Shown piece after piece: positions 24,754-32,906 of a stretch of DNA of 34,928 bases. The notes under the pieces are model-generated. The model was not told the origin of the DNA. It saw only the letters and a program-made list of their open reading frames with translations, and ran no database searches. A program made the translations under genes and the position numbers. The stretch's first letter is position 1, and each line of letters starts with the position of its first letter. The stretch is from Hydrogenophilaceae bacterium (GTDB taxonomy: Bacteria > Pseudomonadota > Alphaproteobacteria > Caulobacterales > Aquidulcibacteraceae), in assembly GCA_013389015.1 (NCBI GenBank), contig JACAEE010000100.1:1-34928 (forward strand), in the 5' to 3' direction.

Positions 24754-25080
24754 ATGCGGCTCAAGGCGTTGGCGGCGAGTGCGGCGATGGCGTTGGCGTC
24801 GGCGGCGGCGCTTGCGCAGGATGCGCCGCCGGAGTCGGCGAACGATGAAATCGTCGTCCCCGGTCAGGTTGAGGTTCCAGCGCCGACGCCGCCGGGCGAC
24901 CCGCGCACGCGCGCCCAGCGCATGCGCGACATCCGCGCCTGGGATCGGTGTCTCATCCGCGCTCAGTCCGTCGCCGATTCCGATCCCACCCGGTTCCAGG
25001 CCGAGACCCCTGAGGACTATTGCCGCGAGAGCCTCGGCATGGCGCACCGCACCGCCGTGCCGGTTTCGCACGAGGACTAG
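24754..25080 (+). CDS. Small secreted protein of unknown function
   Basis: A 108-residue protein with a signal peptide (MRLKALAASAAMALASAAALAQ). The mature part has the segment NDEIVVPGQVEVPAPTPPGDP and a helical C-terminal part with two cysteines (in WDRCLIRAQ and EDYCRESLG) that could form one disulfide. ATG 24754 is chosen over the open frame beginning at 24607 because GGGAG lies seven bases upstream and the signal peptide starts there. It resembles the short periplasmic proteins with an EIVVPG-type motif seen elsewhere in this window at the start of TonB receptors, but it has no plug or barrel. Function unknown. The 24471-24753 gap holds no other supported gene. Confidence 0.65.
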   Translation: MRLKALAASAAMALASAAALAQDAPPESANDEIVVPGQVEVPAPTPPGDPRTRAQRMRDIRAWDRCLIRAQSVADSDPTRFQAETPEDYCRESLGMAHRTAVPVSHED

Positions 25081-25094
25081 GCGCTTCGCGCCTT

Positions 25095-25583
25095 TCAGTG
25101 GCGCATGGTCTGCTGGATGTACTCTACAAGCTGGGTGAGCACTGTGCCCCAGCCTTCGTGGAAGCCCATGGCTTCGTGCTGCGTGCGGCCGTCTTCGTCG
25201 CGGTGGATGGCGAGCGCGGTGTATTTTGTGCCGCCGGATTTCGTCGCTTCAAGCAGGAGCGCGGCGGTGAAGAACGGCTTCTGCGACGGCCGATAGCCGG
25301 GCAAGAGCGCGTCGGTCCACACCAGCCGCGCGTGTGGAACAATCTCAAGGTAGCAGCCTACATTGGGGAATTCCTGCCCTTCTGGAGAGCGCATTGTGGA
25401 GCTGAAGATGCCGCCAGGCCTGAGATCGACCTCGCACGCTGTGATCGTCCGCGGCTTCGGGACAAACCAGTGCTTGATGTGCTCGGGCGTCGTCCACGCC
25501 TCCCAAACCAGTTCGCGCGGAACGTCGATTTCGCGCTCAAGGACAAGATCCAGCGCAGGGTCCGGCTTGAAGAAAGTGGTCAA
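25095..25583 (-). CDS. SRPBCC (AHSA1-like) domain protein, coupled to ArsR regulator
   Basis: A 162-residue protein of the START/Bet v1-like fold: [32 protein letters not shown] is the classic opening of AHSA1 proteins, and the end [15 protein letters not shown] is also typical. The fold makes a hydrophobic cavity; no enzyme activity can be assigned. The start is probably TTG at 25583, since AAGGAG lies eight bases upstream and the codon overlaps the TGA of the regulator gene as TTGA. The longer reading to 25643 would run back through the regulator coding sequence. Gene pairs of an ArsR-type regulator with an SRPBCC protein are very common, and the regulator is expected to control both. Confidence 0.88.
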   Translation of the reverse strand: MTTFFKPDPALDLVLEREIDVPRELVWEAWTTPEHIKHWFVPKPRTITACEVDLRPGGIFSSTMRSPEGQEFPNVGCYLEIVPHARLVWTDALLPGYRPSQKPFFTAALLLEATKSGGTKYTALAIHRDEDGRTQHEAMGFHEGWGTVLTQLVEYIQQTMRH

Positions 25584-25921
25584 GATCGCGTCTCCTTGAG
25601 CTTCACCAGATAGTCGTCGAGTTGATCGAGGCGTTGTTCCCACAATGTGCGCTGCGCCGAGAGCCAGTCCTCCACGACCTGCAGGCCCTTCGGCGCGAGC
25701 GAATATGTCCGTACACGGCCCTTCTTGCGCGACGTCACCAGCCCCGCGTCCTCCAAGGCCTTGAGGTGCTCGCTGAACGACTGGAGCGTCATATCGAACG
25801 GCGCCGCCAGTTCGCTTGCCGACGCCGCGCTCCGCCCCAGCCGCTCTATCACGCGCCGCCGCGTGGGATCAGCGAGCGCCCGGAACACCCCGTCGATCGG
25901 TTCAGAGGCCGCCGTCTGCAT
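25580..25921 (-). CDS. ArsR-family winged-helix regulator
   Basis: A 113-residue repressor with an ArsR fold: [16 protein letters not shown], then the helix-turn-helix [27 protein letters not shown] and the wing [12 protein letters not shown]. No cysteine metal site is present, so it is one of the non-metal members that usually accompany SRPBCC proteins. ATG 25921 is the first in-frame methionine and begins at the expected place. Its stop codon overlaps the start of the next gene. A 34-base dyad lies 18 bases upstream and overlaps a TTGACC -35 for this gene, which suggests autoregulation. Confidence 0.92.
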   Translation of the reverse strand: MQTAASEPIDGVFRALADPTRRRVIERLGRSAASASELAAPFDMTLQSFSEHLKALEDAGLVTSRKKGRVRTYSLAPKGLQVVEDWLSAQRTLWEQRLDQLDDYLVKLKETRS

Positions 25922-25938
25922 GGCGCGGCCGTAGCCTC

Positions 25939-25972
25939 GATAGATACTCAGGTCAATGCCTGAGCATCTATC
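25939..25972 (-). promoter_or_regulatory. Long dyad, probable ArsR operator overlapping the promoter
   Basis: GATAGATACTCAGG (25939-25952) and CCTGAGCATCTATC (25959-25972) are complementary at 13 of 14 positions, with a 6-base centre. On the minus strand the centre forms TTGACC (25956-25951), a good -35 hexamer for the ArsR-SRPBCC operon. Binding there would block transcription. Confidence 0.65.
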
Positions 25973-26005
25973 CCTGTGACCGCGCGTCGCTTGCGTCGGC
26001 GGTGA

Positions 26006-26024
26006 AATTGAGACTTATTCGCGG
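26006..26024 (+). promoter_or_regulatory. Possible Fur box upstream of the FecA-like receptor
   Basis: TTGAGACTTATTCGC at 26008-26022 differs from the TTGAGAATTATTCTC form of Fur-binding sites at two positions. It is centred about 52 bases before the receptor start at 26067. Iron control fits a FecA-like protein; the match is judged by eye. Confidence 0.45.
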
Positions 26025-26066
26025 CCGACATTAGGAATGACTCGCATTCGCGATCAGGGGTGGACG

Positions 26067-28217
26067 ATGGCAAGGCTGAACCTTTTGCAGGCGGCGTCGG
26101 CGCTGTGCGCCGTCATGGCGCCGATGGCTTCGGCGCAGACCGCTGCGCCCCTGATCGTCGCCGACGCCGATATCGTCGTGATCGGCGAGCGCGAGAATCT
26201 GCTGCGGCTGCCGGGCTCCGGCGCCACGATCGAAAGCGAGGACCTGGAGACCGCCCGCGTGCTCACCGTCAACGAGGCGCTGCGTCAGGCGCCCGGCGTC
26301 TATCCGCGCGACGAGGAGGGGCTTGGCCTGCGCCCGAACATCGGCGTGCGCGGTCTCAATCCCACCCGCTCCAGCGAGGTGCTGCTGCTGGAAGACGGCC
26401 TGCCGCTCACCTACGGGCCGTACGGCGACAACGCCACCTATTCGCACCCGCCGCTGCGCCGCTTCGAACGCATCGAGATCCTGAAGGGCGCAAGCCAGAT
26501 CCGCTTCGGGCCGCACACGGTCGGCGGCGTCGTCAACTACATCTCGCCCGACGCGCCGGAAGAGTTCGGCGGCAGCCTGTTCGCGGCGGGCGGCGATCAC
26601 GGCTATGCGGAATTGGCCGGCGCGCTGGGCGGGCCTGTCGCCGGCTTTCGGCTGCTCGGCCATGCGAGCGCCACGCGCTTCGACGGCGTGCGCGACAATC
26701 ACGATCTCGCGTTCGAGGATTACAGCCTCCGCGCCGAACGCACGCTCGCGCCGGGCCACGAACTGGTCGTGCGCGCCGCGATCAATCGCGAAAACAGCCA
26801 GGTCTCGTATTCGGGCCTCACCGAAGCGGAATTCGCCGCCGATCCGTACGGCAATCCGTTCCCCAACGATCGCTTCGACGCCGAACGCTACACCGGCGCC
26901 GTCACCCACGGCTGGTCGATCACGCCCGATCTGACGCTCACCACCTCGGCCTACTCGCTCTACTTCAATCGTGACTGGTGGCGTCAATCCTCGAACTCGG
27001 CCCAGCGCCCGAACGACGCGTCCGATCCCGCCTGCGCCGGCATGGCCAACCTCAACACCGCCTGCGGCAATGAGGGCCGCCTGCGCGAATATCATCAATA
27101 CGGCGTCGAAAGCCGCCTCGCCTGGGAGGGCCGCCTCCTCGGCGCCGACGCCGACATCGAGGCCGGCCTGCGCTGGCATACGGAGCGGCAGAACCGCTTC
27201 CAGATCAATTCCGACACGCCCGCCGGGCGCACGCCCGGAACGTCCGTGAACGGAGGGATTGTCGAAAGCAATCTCCGCCGCGCCGACGCCGTTTCCGGTT
27301 TCGTGCTCGCCAGTCTGGACTACGGCCCGCTGACTCTCAGTCCCGGCGTGCGCGTGGAGAGCATCGAATTCGAGCGCGTCAACCGCCTCACCGGCGCGGC
27401 CGGCGAAACCGATTTGACCGAAGTGATCCCCGGCCTCGGCGCCGTCTGGGCCGTGCGTGACGATCTTGCGATCTATGCCGGCGTGCACCGCGGCTTCTCG
27501 CCCCCGCGCGTGGAGGACATCGTCACCAACGCCGGCGGCTCGGTCGATCTCGATGCCGAGGAGAGCACGAACTGGGAGCTTGGCCTGCGCGGAACGCTGA
27601 CGCGCGGCCTCGATCTCGACGTCGCCTATTTCGTGATGGATTTCGAAAATCAGATTGTCCCGGCCTCCGTCGCTGGCGGCGTCGGCGCGACGCTGACCAG
27701 CGCCGGCGAAACCCGCCATGCGGGAATCGAGGCGAGCATGCGCGGCTCGCTGCGCGACATGGGCCTGATGCAGCGCGACGACATCTTCTTCCGTGCCGCC
27801 GCGACCTGGGTGGATGAGGCGCAGTTTGAAGGCGTGCGCTTCTCTTCGGTCTCCGGCTTCAGCGGCGTCTCGGTGTCCGGCAATCGCCTCCCGTATGCGC
27901 CCGAATGGATCGCGTCCGCAGCGCTCGGCTACGCGCGCGGCGATTGGCTGACGCTGCAGGCCGAACTGCAATACACCGGCGAGATGTTCACCGACGATCT
28001 CAACACCATCGCGCCCATCGCCAACGGCCAGCGCGGCCTGATCGAGGAGGCGACCATTCTCAACCTCGCCGCCAACATCCGCCCCGGCGGCGGCGACGCG
28101 GTGTTCTTCGTCACCGTGAAGAACGTGGCGGACGAGCTCTACATCGTCGACCGCGTCCGCGGCATCCTCCCCGGCGCCCCGCGCCTCGTGCAAGCCGGCG
28201 TCAGCTGGGAGTTCTAG
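26067..28217 (+). CDS. FecA-like TonB-dependent siderophore/iron-citrate receptor
   Basis: A 716-residue receptor. After a signal peptide (ending near MASAQ) comes the TonB-box region ADADIVVIGERE, then the plug with GLRPNIGVRGLNPTRSSEVLLLEDGLPLTYGPYGDN, YSHPPLRRFERIEILKGASQIRFGPHTVGGVVNYI, a stretch close to that of FecA as recalled. The barrel ends RLVQAGVSWEF with terminal phenylalanine. It lacks the N-terminal signalling domain of E. coli FecA, and no FecI/FecR genes are adjacent, so it should be transport-only. ATG 26067 is chosen over 26037 because AGGGG lies six bases upstream. A possible Fur box is upstream. Its stop codon overlaps the stop of the convergent gene as CTAG. Confidence 0.9.
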   Translation: MARLNLLQAASALCAVMAPMASAQTAAPLIVADADIVVIGERENLLRLPGSGATIESEDLETARVLTVNEALRQAPGVYPRDEEGLGLRPNIGVRGLNPTRSSEVLLLEDGLPLTYGPYGDNATYSHPPLRRFERIEILKGASQIRFGPHTVGGVVNYISPDAPEEFGGSLFAAGGDHGYAELAGALGGPVAGFRLLGHASATRFDGVRDNHDLAFEDYSLRAERTLAPGHELVVRAAINRENSQVSYSGLTEAEFAADPYGNPFPNDRFDAERYTGAVTHGWSITPDLTLTTSAYSLYFNRDWWRQSSNSAQRPNDASDPACAGMANLNTACGNEGRLREYHQYGVESRLAWEGRLLGADADIEAGLRWHTERQNRFQINSDTPAGRTPGTSVNGGIVESNLRRADAVSGFVLASLDYGPLTLSPGVRVESIEFERVNRLTGAAGETDLTEVIPGLGAVWAVRDDLAIYAGVHRGFSPPRVEDIVTNAGGSVDLDAEESTNWELGLRGTLTRGLDLDVAYFVMDFENQIVPASVAGGVGATLTSAGETRHAGIEASMRGSLRDMGLMQRDDIFFRAAATWVDEAQFEGVRFSSVSGFSGVSVSGNRLPYAPEWIASAALGYARGDWLTLQAELQYTGEMFTDDLNTIAPIANGQRGLIEEATILNLAANIRPGGGDAVFFVTVKNVADELYIVDRVRGILPGAPRLVQAGVSWEF

Positions 28218-28612
28218 TCCGCCGCATCCAGCAGCGCGTCGATGTCGTCGTCGCTGAGTCCGAAATGGTGGCCGACCTCGTGCACCAGCACATGCGCCAC
28301 CAGTTCGCCCAGGTCGACGTCGCCGCGCTCGATCCATTCGTCCAGGATCGCGCGCCGATAGAGGAACACGAACGGGATGGCGGGCGCAGGGTCGCTGATC
28401 GAACGGCGCGTAAGGTCCACGCCTGAATAGAGGCCCGTGAGCTCGAACGGATCCTCGATGTCGAGTTCCGCGAGCGTTTCTTCGTCGGCCAGCTCCTCGA
28501 TCCGGAACACGACGTCGCCGGCGAGCGCACGGAACTGCGCCGGCAGCGCCGCCCAGGCCGCGCGCGCCAGCGCCTCGATGTCATCCAAAGAAGGGGCGAG
28601 GAGGGGCGCCAT
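28214..28612 (-). CDS. Minigluzincin-type metallopeptidase family protein (PF06262-like)
   Basis: A 132-residue cytoplasmic protein with the zinc motif H111-E-V-G-H115-x2-G-x2-D121 (in HEVGHHFGLSDDD), the HExxHxxGxxD pattern of the small zincin family. The segment DPFELTGLYSGVDL and the PFVFLYRRAIL strand before the motif also fit. Biological substrates of this family are not established. ATG 28612 begins where relatives begin; the open frame further upstream is Arg-rich and unlike protein. Its end overlaps that of the FecA-like gene by four bases in convergent orientation. Confidence 0.88.
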   Translation of the reverse strand: MAPLLAPSLDDIEALARAAWAALPAQFRALAGDVVFRIEELADEETLAELDIEDPFELTGLYSGVDLTRRSISDPAPAIPFVFLYRRAILDEWIERGDVDLGELVAHVLVHEVGHHFGLSDDDIDALLDAAD

Positions 28613-28650
28613 CTCCGCTAGAGACAGGGCCCGCTCCTCGCCGTCAACAC

Positions 28651-28678
28651 GGCGGCGCGCGGGGAGGTGCGCGCCGCC
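28651..28678 (-). terminator. GC-rich hairpin after the first diiron gene
   Basis: GGCGGCGCGC (28651-28660) and GCGCGCCGCC (28669-28678) form a perfect 10-bp stem with an 8-base loop in the 104-base gap after the diiron gene. There is no T run, so it may slow polymerase or act with Rho rather than being a full intrinsic terminator. Confidence 0.4.
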
Positions 28679-28716
28679 GGCGCGCCGCGAGAGCTGGTCC
28701 GCGGCGCAAGCCCCCG

Positions 28717-29835
28717 TTACTCGGCCGCGATCCTTGCCGCCGCGAGATTTTCCTTGGTCGGCAAGGGTCGCTCCAGCATGCCCCAATCGATCAGCGCATC
28801 GCCGGCCAGGTCCTCGTACCTGAGCGCGCCCAGCGCCTCGTATTTCGGCCGCATCCGCTCGGTCAACAGACCCACGCGCTTCAGGTTCGGCATGATCCGC
28901 TCGAACAGCAATTCGCGGAACATCGCGATCACCTGGCTGTCCATGATATGCTTGTGCGCAGCTTCCACGTCGAAGCCGTATTCGCGCGCCACATCCAGGC
29001 TGAACAGCCGGTCGCGCATCACGCAGCAGGCCTGATAGGCGAACTCGGCGCGGTCTTCGCGCTCAGCCTCGGGCAGGATCTTGATCCAGTCTTCAAGATA
29101 ATTGACGCCGAACGCCACGTGTCGGCCTTCGTCGCGGATGACCAGCTCCACGATCTGCTTCAAGAGCGGATCTTTCGTCGTGCGCACTTGCGTGTTGAAC
29201 GCGGCGAGCGCCAGCCCCTCGATGATCAGCTGCATGCCGATGAATTTGAGATCCCAGCGCTCGTCCTCGAGCACTTTGTCGATCAGCGCCTTGAGGTTCG
29301 GATTGATCGGATAGATCATCTTGCAGCGTCGCCTGAGATAGGCGTTGAACACCTCCACGTGGCGGGCTTCGTCGAACGTCTGCGAGGCGGCGTAGAGCTT
29401 GGCGTCGGCTGTCGGCGCGCAGGAGACGAGCTGCGAGGCCACAAGCAGCGCGCCTTGTTCGCCGTGCAGGAACTGGCTGATCGTCTGAGCGTGGCCCTTC
29501 CAGGCGAAGCGCACCTTTTCCGAGTGCGGCAGCGCCTCGTATTCCGGATAGCCGCGCAGCGCGCCGGTGAACTCCTCCATCGGGAAGTCGCTCATGTCGC
29601 ACGGCGCATCCCAATCGACATCGAGCGTCGAATTCCAATTGTGCTGCTTTCCGAGCTCGTAGAGCCGCCGGATCTTCGCGTTGGCGCTCTCATAATCCCA
29701 GTTGAACGAGCCGGTGAGCGGGGTGCGGAAAATCTCCCGGATCGTCTCGACGTCCTCGAGCGTCAGCTTGCCCTCCAGATCGTCATTGAACGTCCGCACC
29801 GCTTGCGGGGGCTTGTCCACGACCGTCACGCGCAT
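28717..29835 (-). CDS. Ferritin-like diiron oxygenase family protein (paralogue 1)
   Basis: A 372-residue protein with a complete diiron ligand set on a four-helix bundle: E126 (in HGEQGALL), E156-x2-H159 (in DEARH), E206 (in IIEG) and E236-x2-H239 (in DEGRH). The pattern E, ExxH, E, ExxH is that of ribonucleotide-reductase R2-like and related oxidases. It lacks other R2 features, such as the C-terminal R1-binding tail, and there is no R1 gene nearby, so it is not an obvious nucleotide reductase. Relatives include desaturases, N-oxygenases and R2-like ligand-binding oxidases; the reaction here is unknown. ATG 29835 is the natural start. It is divergent from a second such gene with a 184-base gap. 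Confidence 0.85.
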   Translation of the reverse strand: MRVTVVDKPPQAVRTFNDDLEGKLTLEDVETIREIFRTPLTGSFNWDYESANAKIRRLYELGKQHNWNSTLDVDWDAPCDMSDFPMEEFTGALRGYPEYEALPHSEKVRFAWKGHAQTISQFLHGEQGALLVASQLVSCAPTADAKLYAASQTFDEARHVEVFNAYLRRRCKMIYPINPNLKALIDKVLEDERWDLKFIGMQLIIEGLALAAFNTQVRTTKDPLLKQIVELVIRDEGRHVAFGVNYLEDWIKILPEAEREDRAEFAYQACCVMRDRLFSLDVAREYGFDVEAAHKHIMDSQVIAMFRELLFERIMPNLKRVGLLTERMRPKYEALGALRYEDLAGDALIDWGMLERPLPTKENLAAARIAAE

Positions 29836-29940
29836 CGTCGTTCTCCCAGTAACAGACTGTTTTTATGGTAAATTCGCCGCGGAGCGCCGAACTCCCTCAA
29901 CGCCCATCCTTACAAATCCGTGACGCACCCGTCATTTTTC

Positions 29941-29969
29941 TTGATCAAGGCGCTCGTCCCGTGTAGGGA
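29941..29969 (+). promoter_or_regulatory. Possible promoter of diiron paralogue 2
   Basis: TTGATC (29941-29946) and TAGGGA (29964-29969) are 17 bases apart, about 50 bases before the gene start. The -35 is good and the -10 is weak. The -35 lies within the palindrome CTTGATCAAG, which could bind a regulator of the divergent pair. Confidence 0.35.
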
Positions 29970-30019
29970 GGATGCTGTCGAGAACTGCGACAGCGAGCGC
30001 TACGATCAGGGAGAAGAGC

Positions 30020-31168
30020 ATGGCCGACGGCGAAAACGGCATCCGTCAGATCACCAAGGACGACGTTTACGACGCAGTCGCGCCCACCGATTTCGGCGCC
30101 ATGCTCGACATCGAACGCCATATGACCCGCTCAAGCGCGTTCGATAAGATCATCTCCGCGACCCATGATCATTTCTGGGATCCTCTGGACAAGAAATACA
30201 TCGACTTCGACGCCGAGCCCTGGGACCTCGACGCCCAGGATCTCCAGCCCGACGAGATGGTTCCCGCGCTGCAGACAGATTACGTGCGCGAGCATTTCGA
30301 AAAGCATCCCGAGCTGCGCACCCGCTTCAAGAACGAAGTCGCGCGCTGGTCGATGAGCGCGATCCTGCATGGCGAGCAGGGCGCGCTGAACCTGTCCGCT
30401 TCGCTCTGCCACGTGCTGCGCGATCCCGGCGCCCAGGAATACGCCGCCAACCAGTGCCGCGAAGAGGGCCGCCATGTCACCGCCTTCGCGAAATACGTGA
30501 AGGCCCGCTGGGGCAGCCCGCTCCCGTGCGGCCAGACTTTGGCCACGCTCCTGCAGGAGATCGTGCACGCGCCGGAGGTCTACAAGAAGATCATCGGCAT
30601 GCAGATGCTGGTTGAAGGCCTCGCCATGGGCGCCTTCGCCACGATCTATCAGAAATGGCACGATCCCCTCGCGCGCCGCCTCACCCAGCTCGTGATGACG
30701 GACGAAGCCTTCCACCACAAGTTCGGGAAAATCTGGGCCGAACGCACTATCCCGAAACTGACGCCGGAAGAGCACAACATCGTCGAGGATTGGGCGGCGC
30801 ACTGCTTCCAGACGCTGTTGTTCAATCTCGTCGCGCCGCACCAGATGAAGGACATCTATGTCCGCTTCGGCCTCGATCCGGAACTCGTGATGGAGGGCTT
30901 CCAGAAGGTCGCCACCGACGAAGCCCGCCGCGAGCAGATGAAGGAATCGACCAACATCTTCCGCGTGCTGGTGAAGACGCTCTACAACGCCGGCATCATC
31001 ACCGAGCGCACCGCGCCCTTCTACGCGATGTACGTCAATTTTGACGAGTTCAAAGCCGAAGGCGATGAGATGGTCGGCGACGCGATCGCCATGGACGGCA
31101 TCAAATACCTCCAGACCATCAATTTCGGCGTGGATACGAACGCGCTCGCCCGCGTCGCGGCGGAATAA
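30020..31168 (+). CDS. Ferritin-like diiron oxygenase family protein (paralogue 2)
   Basis: A 382-residue protein with the same diiron ligand order as its neighbour: E119 (in HGEQGAL), E149-x2-H152 (in EEGRH), E199 (in LVEG) and E229-x2-H232 (in DEAFH). The HGEQGAL motif is shared exactly, but overall identity is low, so duplication is old. Its N-terminal 100 residues are different, with the acidic segment FDAEPWDLDAQDLQPDEM. ATG 30020 is preferred because AGGGAGAAGAG lies just upstream. Gene order suggests that the two proteins are produced together and may form a complex or act in sequence. Substrate and electron donor are unknown. Confidence 0.85.
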   Translation: MADGENGIRQITKDDVYDAVAPTDFGAMLDIERHMTRSSAFDKIISATHDHFWDPLDKKYIDFDAEPWDLDAQDLQPDEMVPALQTDYVREHFEKHPELRTRFKNEVARWSMSAILHGEQGALNLSASLCHVLRDPGAQEYAANQCREEGRHVTAFAKYVKARWGSPLPCGQTLATLLQEIVHAPEVYKKIIGMQMLVEGLAMGAFATIYQKWHDPLARRLTQLVMTDEAFHHKFGKIWAERTIPKLTPEEHNIVEDWAAHCFQTLLFNLVAPHQMKDIYVRFGLDPELVMEGFQKVATDEARREQMKESTNIFRVLVKTLYNAGIITERTAPFYAMYVNFDEFKAEGDEMVGDAIAMDGIKYLQTINFGVDTNALARVAAE

Positions 31169-31175
31169 GTTCGAT

Positions 31176-31204
31176 TTGACCTTTCCAAGACTGCCTCCTA
31201 AACC
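31176..31204 (+). promoter_or_regulatory. Promoter of the three-gene low-GC operon
   Basis: TTGACC (31176-31181) and TAAACC (31199-31204) are exactly 17 bases apart. Transcription would begin near 31211, directly before the GGAGG at 31212-31216, giving a leader of only about 14 bases. The -35 starts eight bases after the stop codon of the diiron gene. Confidence 0.65.
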
Positions 31205-31224
31205 TCCGGTTGGAGGGGGTGGCC

Positions 31225-32022
31225 TTGGATATCGAAGAAGTAATTCTCGACGTCCTGAGATCTGGCTCGGCGCAGCGGTTGCGCGGCGAGTTGTGGGTTG
31301 TCGCTAATCGCCGATTGCAGCGCAGCATTTCGGTGGACGAATGGCGATCTGCAATAGAGTCCCTGCAGGCTCGGGGCTTGGTCACTGTAAGTGCAGGAGC
31401 AGGCGACAGGGTCGCACTGGCGGGCGCTCACGGCTTGAGCGCGCATGGCGCCGAGCCTGCTTCTTCACCCGTCGATGAAGGGCCGCCGAACACATTCCCC
31501 TTAGAGGGACAGCTGATGCCAGCGCTCGGAGTGTGGCTCGAAAGCCGCTTCATACCATCGCTGGGGGACCATGCGCAGGCGGTGTCTCAAAATACGGCCT
31601 ACCGGGGGCCGCGACGGGGAGCTTGGTCTCAACCTGACTACACCATTGCGTCGGTCCGCAGGTACAAATACTCGAACATTCGCGAAGTTGATTTGTTCGG
31701 ATTTGAGCTCAAGCGTGCGGGTGCGGTAACCGTCGTCGCCGTCCACGAGGCGCTGGCCCACACGCGTTGGGTGCATCATTCCAGCCTAGTCTTCCATCTT
31801 CCCGATCCAGGGATGTCAGACTTGGATACGATCAAGCACGAATGCGCCCGACACGGCATAGGGCTTATCGTCTTCGAGAAGCCCGATGCACTTGATACTT
31901 GGAAAATGCACACTGAGCCAGAAAAGAGATCGGTCGACCCCCTAAGTGTAGATCGATTTGTCGACGAACGTTTCGAGGAAGAAAGCAAAGCAAAGCTCCG
32001 ACAATGGCTAACGTCGTCATGA
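31225..32022 (+). CDS. Winged-helix protein with PD-(D/E)XK nuclease-like domain
   Basis: A 265-residue protein not assigned to a named family. Residues 1 to about 68 look like a winged helix (two helices, then LQARGLVTVSAGAGDRVALA as wing). After a Pro/Ser-rich linker (about 72-95) comes a domain with WLESRF (E107), QPDYT (D138) and FGFELKR (E161-x-K163), the spacing and order of a PD-(D/E)XK nuclease core, followed by a helix and the strand GIGLIVFEK. Start TTG 31225 gives a normal distance from GGAGG; GTG 31219 and TTG 31210 are alternatives. The stop overlaps the next gene as ATGA. Base composition is lower in GC than neighbours, which suggests transfer. Nuclease activity is inference from motif order. 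Confidence 0.6.
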   Translation: MDIEEVILDVLRSGSAQRLRGELWVVANRRLQRSISVDEWRSAIESLQARGLVTVSAGAGDRVALAGAHGLSAHGAEPASSPVDEGPPNTFPLEGQLMPALGVWLESRFIPSLGDHAQAVSQNTAYRGPRRGAWSQPDYTIASVRRYKYSNIREVDLFGFELKRAGAVTVVAVHEALAHTRWVHHSSLVFHLPDPGMSDLDTIKHECARHGIGLIVFEKPDALDTWKMHTEPEKRSVDPLSVDRFVDERFEEESKAKLRQWLTSS

Positions 32023-32906
32023 ACGGCCGGGTTGTCGCTTTCTGCAATCGCAAGGGAGGCGTGGGAAAGACGACTTCCGCTGTGAGCGTCGCCGACACGC
32101 TCCAAAGCCAGTTCGGAAAAAGCGTAGTCTTGGTGGACACCGATCCTCAGGGCAGTTCTAGTATGGCGCTCGCTCGCGATGATATGCTGAGGGGTGGCTT
32201 GGCTTCAAAGTTCCTTGAAAGGACGTTGAGTGGGAGCTCCCTGGATGGGCGCAGAATCGATCTCGACGCCGTGGTGCGCCGCGCGGTGGGACGGTTGACC
32301 GATCGCCCTGAAACGCCAATGGCGCTGGTCCCGATTTCCCCGGCCTTCTGGAAGTATGAAATCAAAGTTCGAAAAGAGGTCGCCTTCTTCTCGACGACAC
32401 GGACCGTGGCAGTCCGTCGATTCCGCCGGCTAATGGGCGAACTGCGCCGAGAATATGACTTCACGATAATTGACACTGCTCCCGGCGTCAGCATGCTCTT
32501 TGAGAACATCGTTCGGGCAAGCGATTTCCTTGTGATTCCATGCGTGCCTGATCCGGTCTCGGCGTGGGGACTGAACCTCCTAAGCGAAGAACTTGCATCG
32601 ATGCGCGGCAATCCTGCACCGCCGGCGCGCATCTTGTGGACGCAGTTTAATCCCAACTCGAATTGGCAAGACCGGATCCGCCAGGATCTGGAGCCCTTGC
32701 CATTCCCGTATTTCACACGTGGAAACGAGGCGCCGGGAGGCGAGGCGCAGGAAATCCTAGGGATTGGTCAATACTCCGGTCTGCCGGCGGCTATCGCGAA
32801 CGTTGAGCCGCGCAGCTGGTCGGCCTTGTATTCCGGTCCTCTTGGAGCGAATCTGCTACGAATCTGTGAGGACATGCTGGACGTCCTCGATGGAGCTTCG
32901 GAATGA
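32019..32906 (+). CDS. ParA/MinD-family ATPase
   Basis: A 295-residue ATPase with the deviant Walker A motif KGGVGKTT (residues 12-19, signature Lys12), Walker A' VLVDTDPQG (D40, D42) and Walker B FTIIDTAPG. These proteins form ATP-dependent dimers, often on DNA, to position plasmids, chromosomes or complexes. It has no N-terminal helix-turn-helix, so it is the short ParA type. An insertion of about 60 residues follows the A' motif. No ParB with its usual motifs and no parS-like repeats are seen nearby, which argues against an ordinary partition locus. ATG 32019 overlaps the previous stop as ATGA; ATG 32004 is an alternative. The end overlaps the third gene in the same way. Confidence 0.88.
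   Translation: MNGRVVAFCNRKGGVGKTTSAVSVADTLQSQFGKSVVLVDTDPQGSSSMALARDDMLRGGLASKFLERTLSGSSLDGRRIDLDAVVRRAVGRLTDRPETPMALVPISPAFWKYEIKVRKEVAFFSTTRTVAVRRFRRLMGELRREYDFTIIDTAPGVSMLFENIVRASDFLVIPCVPDPVSAWGLNLLSEELASMRGNPAPPARILWTQFNPNSNWQDRIRQDLEPLPFPYFTRGNEAPGGEAQEILGIGQYSGLPAAIANVEPRSWSALYSGPLGANLLRICEDMLDVLDGASE

Noticed and set aside
26031-28337. 768-codon open frame antisense to the FecA-like gene
   Set aside because: It mirrors a clear TonB receptor with signal peptide and plug motifs; the antisense product is Arg/Ala/Gly-rich without any family feature. Long antisense frames are expected at this GC content.
31202-31216. CCTCC-GGTT-GGAGG hairpin hiding the ribosome binding site of the low-GC operon
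   Set aside because: The predicted transcript start near 31211 leaves the left arm out of the RNA, so the hairpin would not form there.
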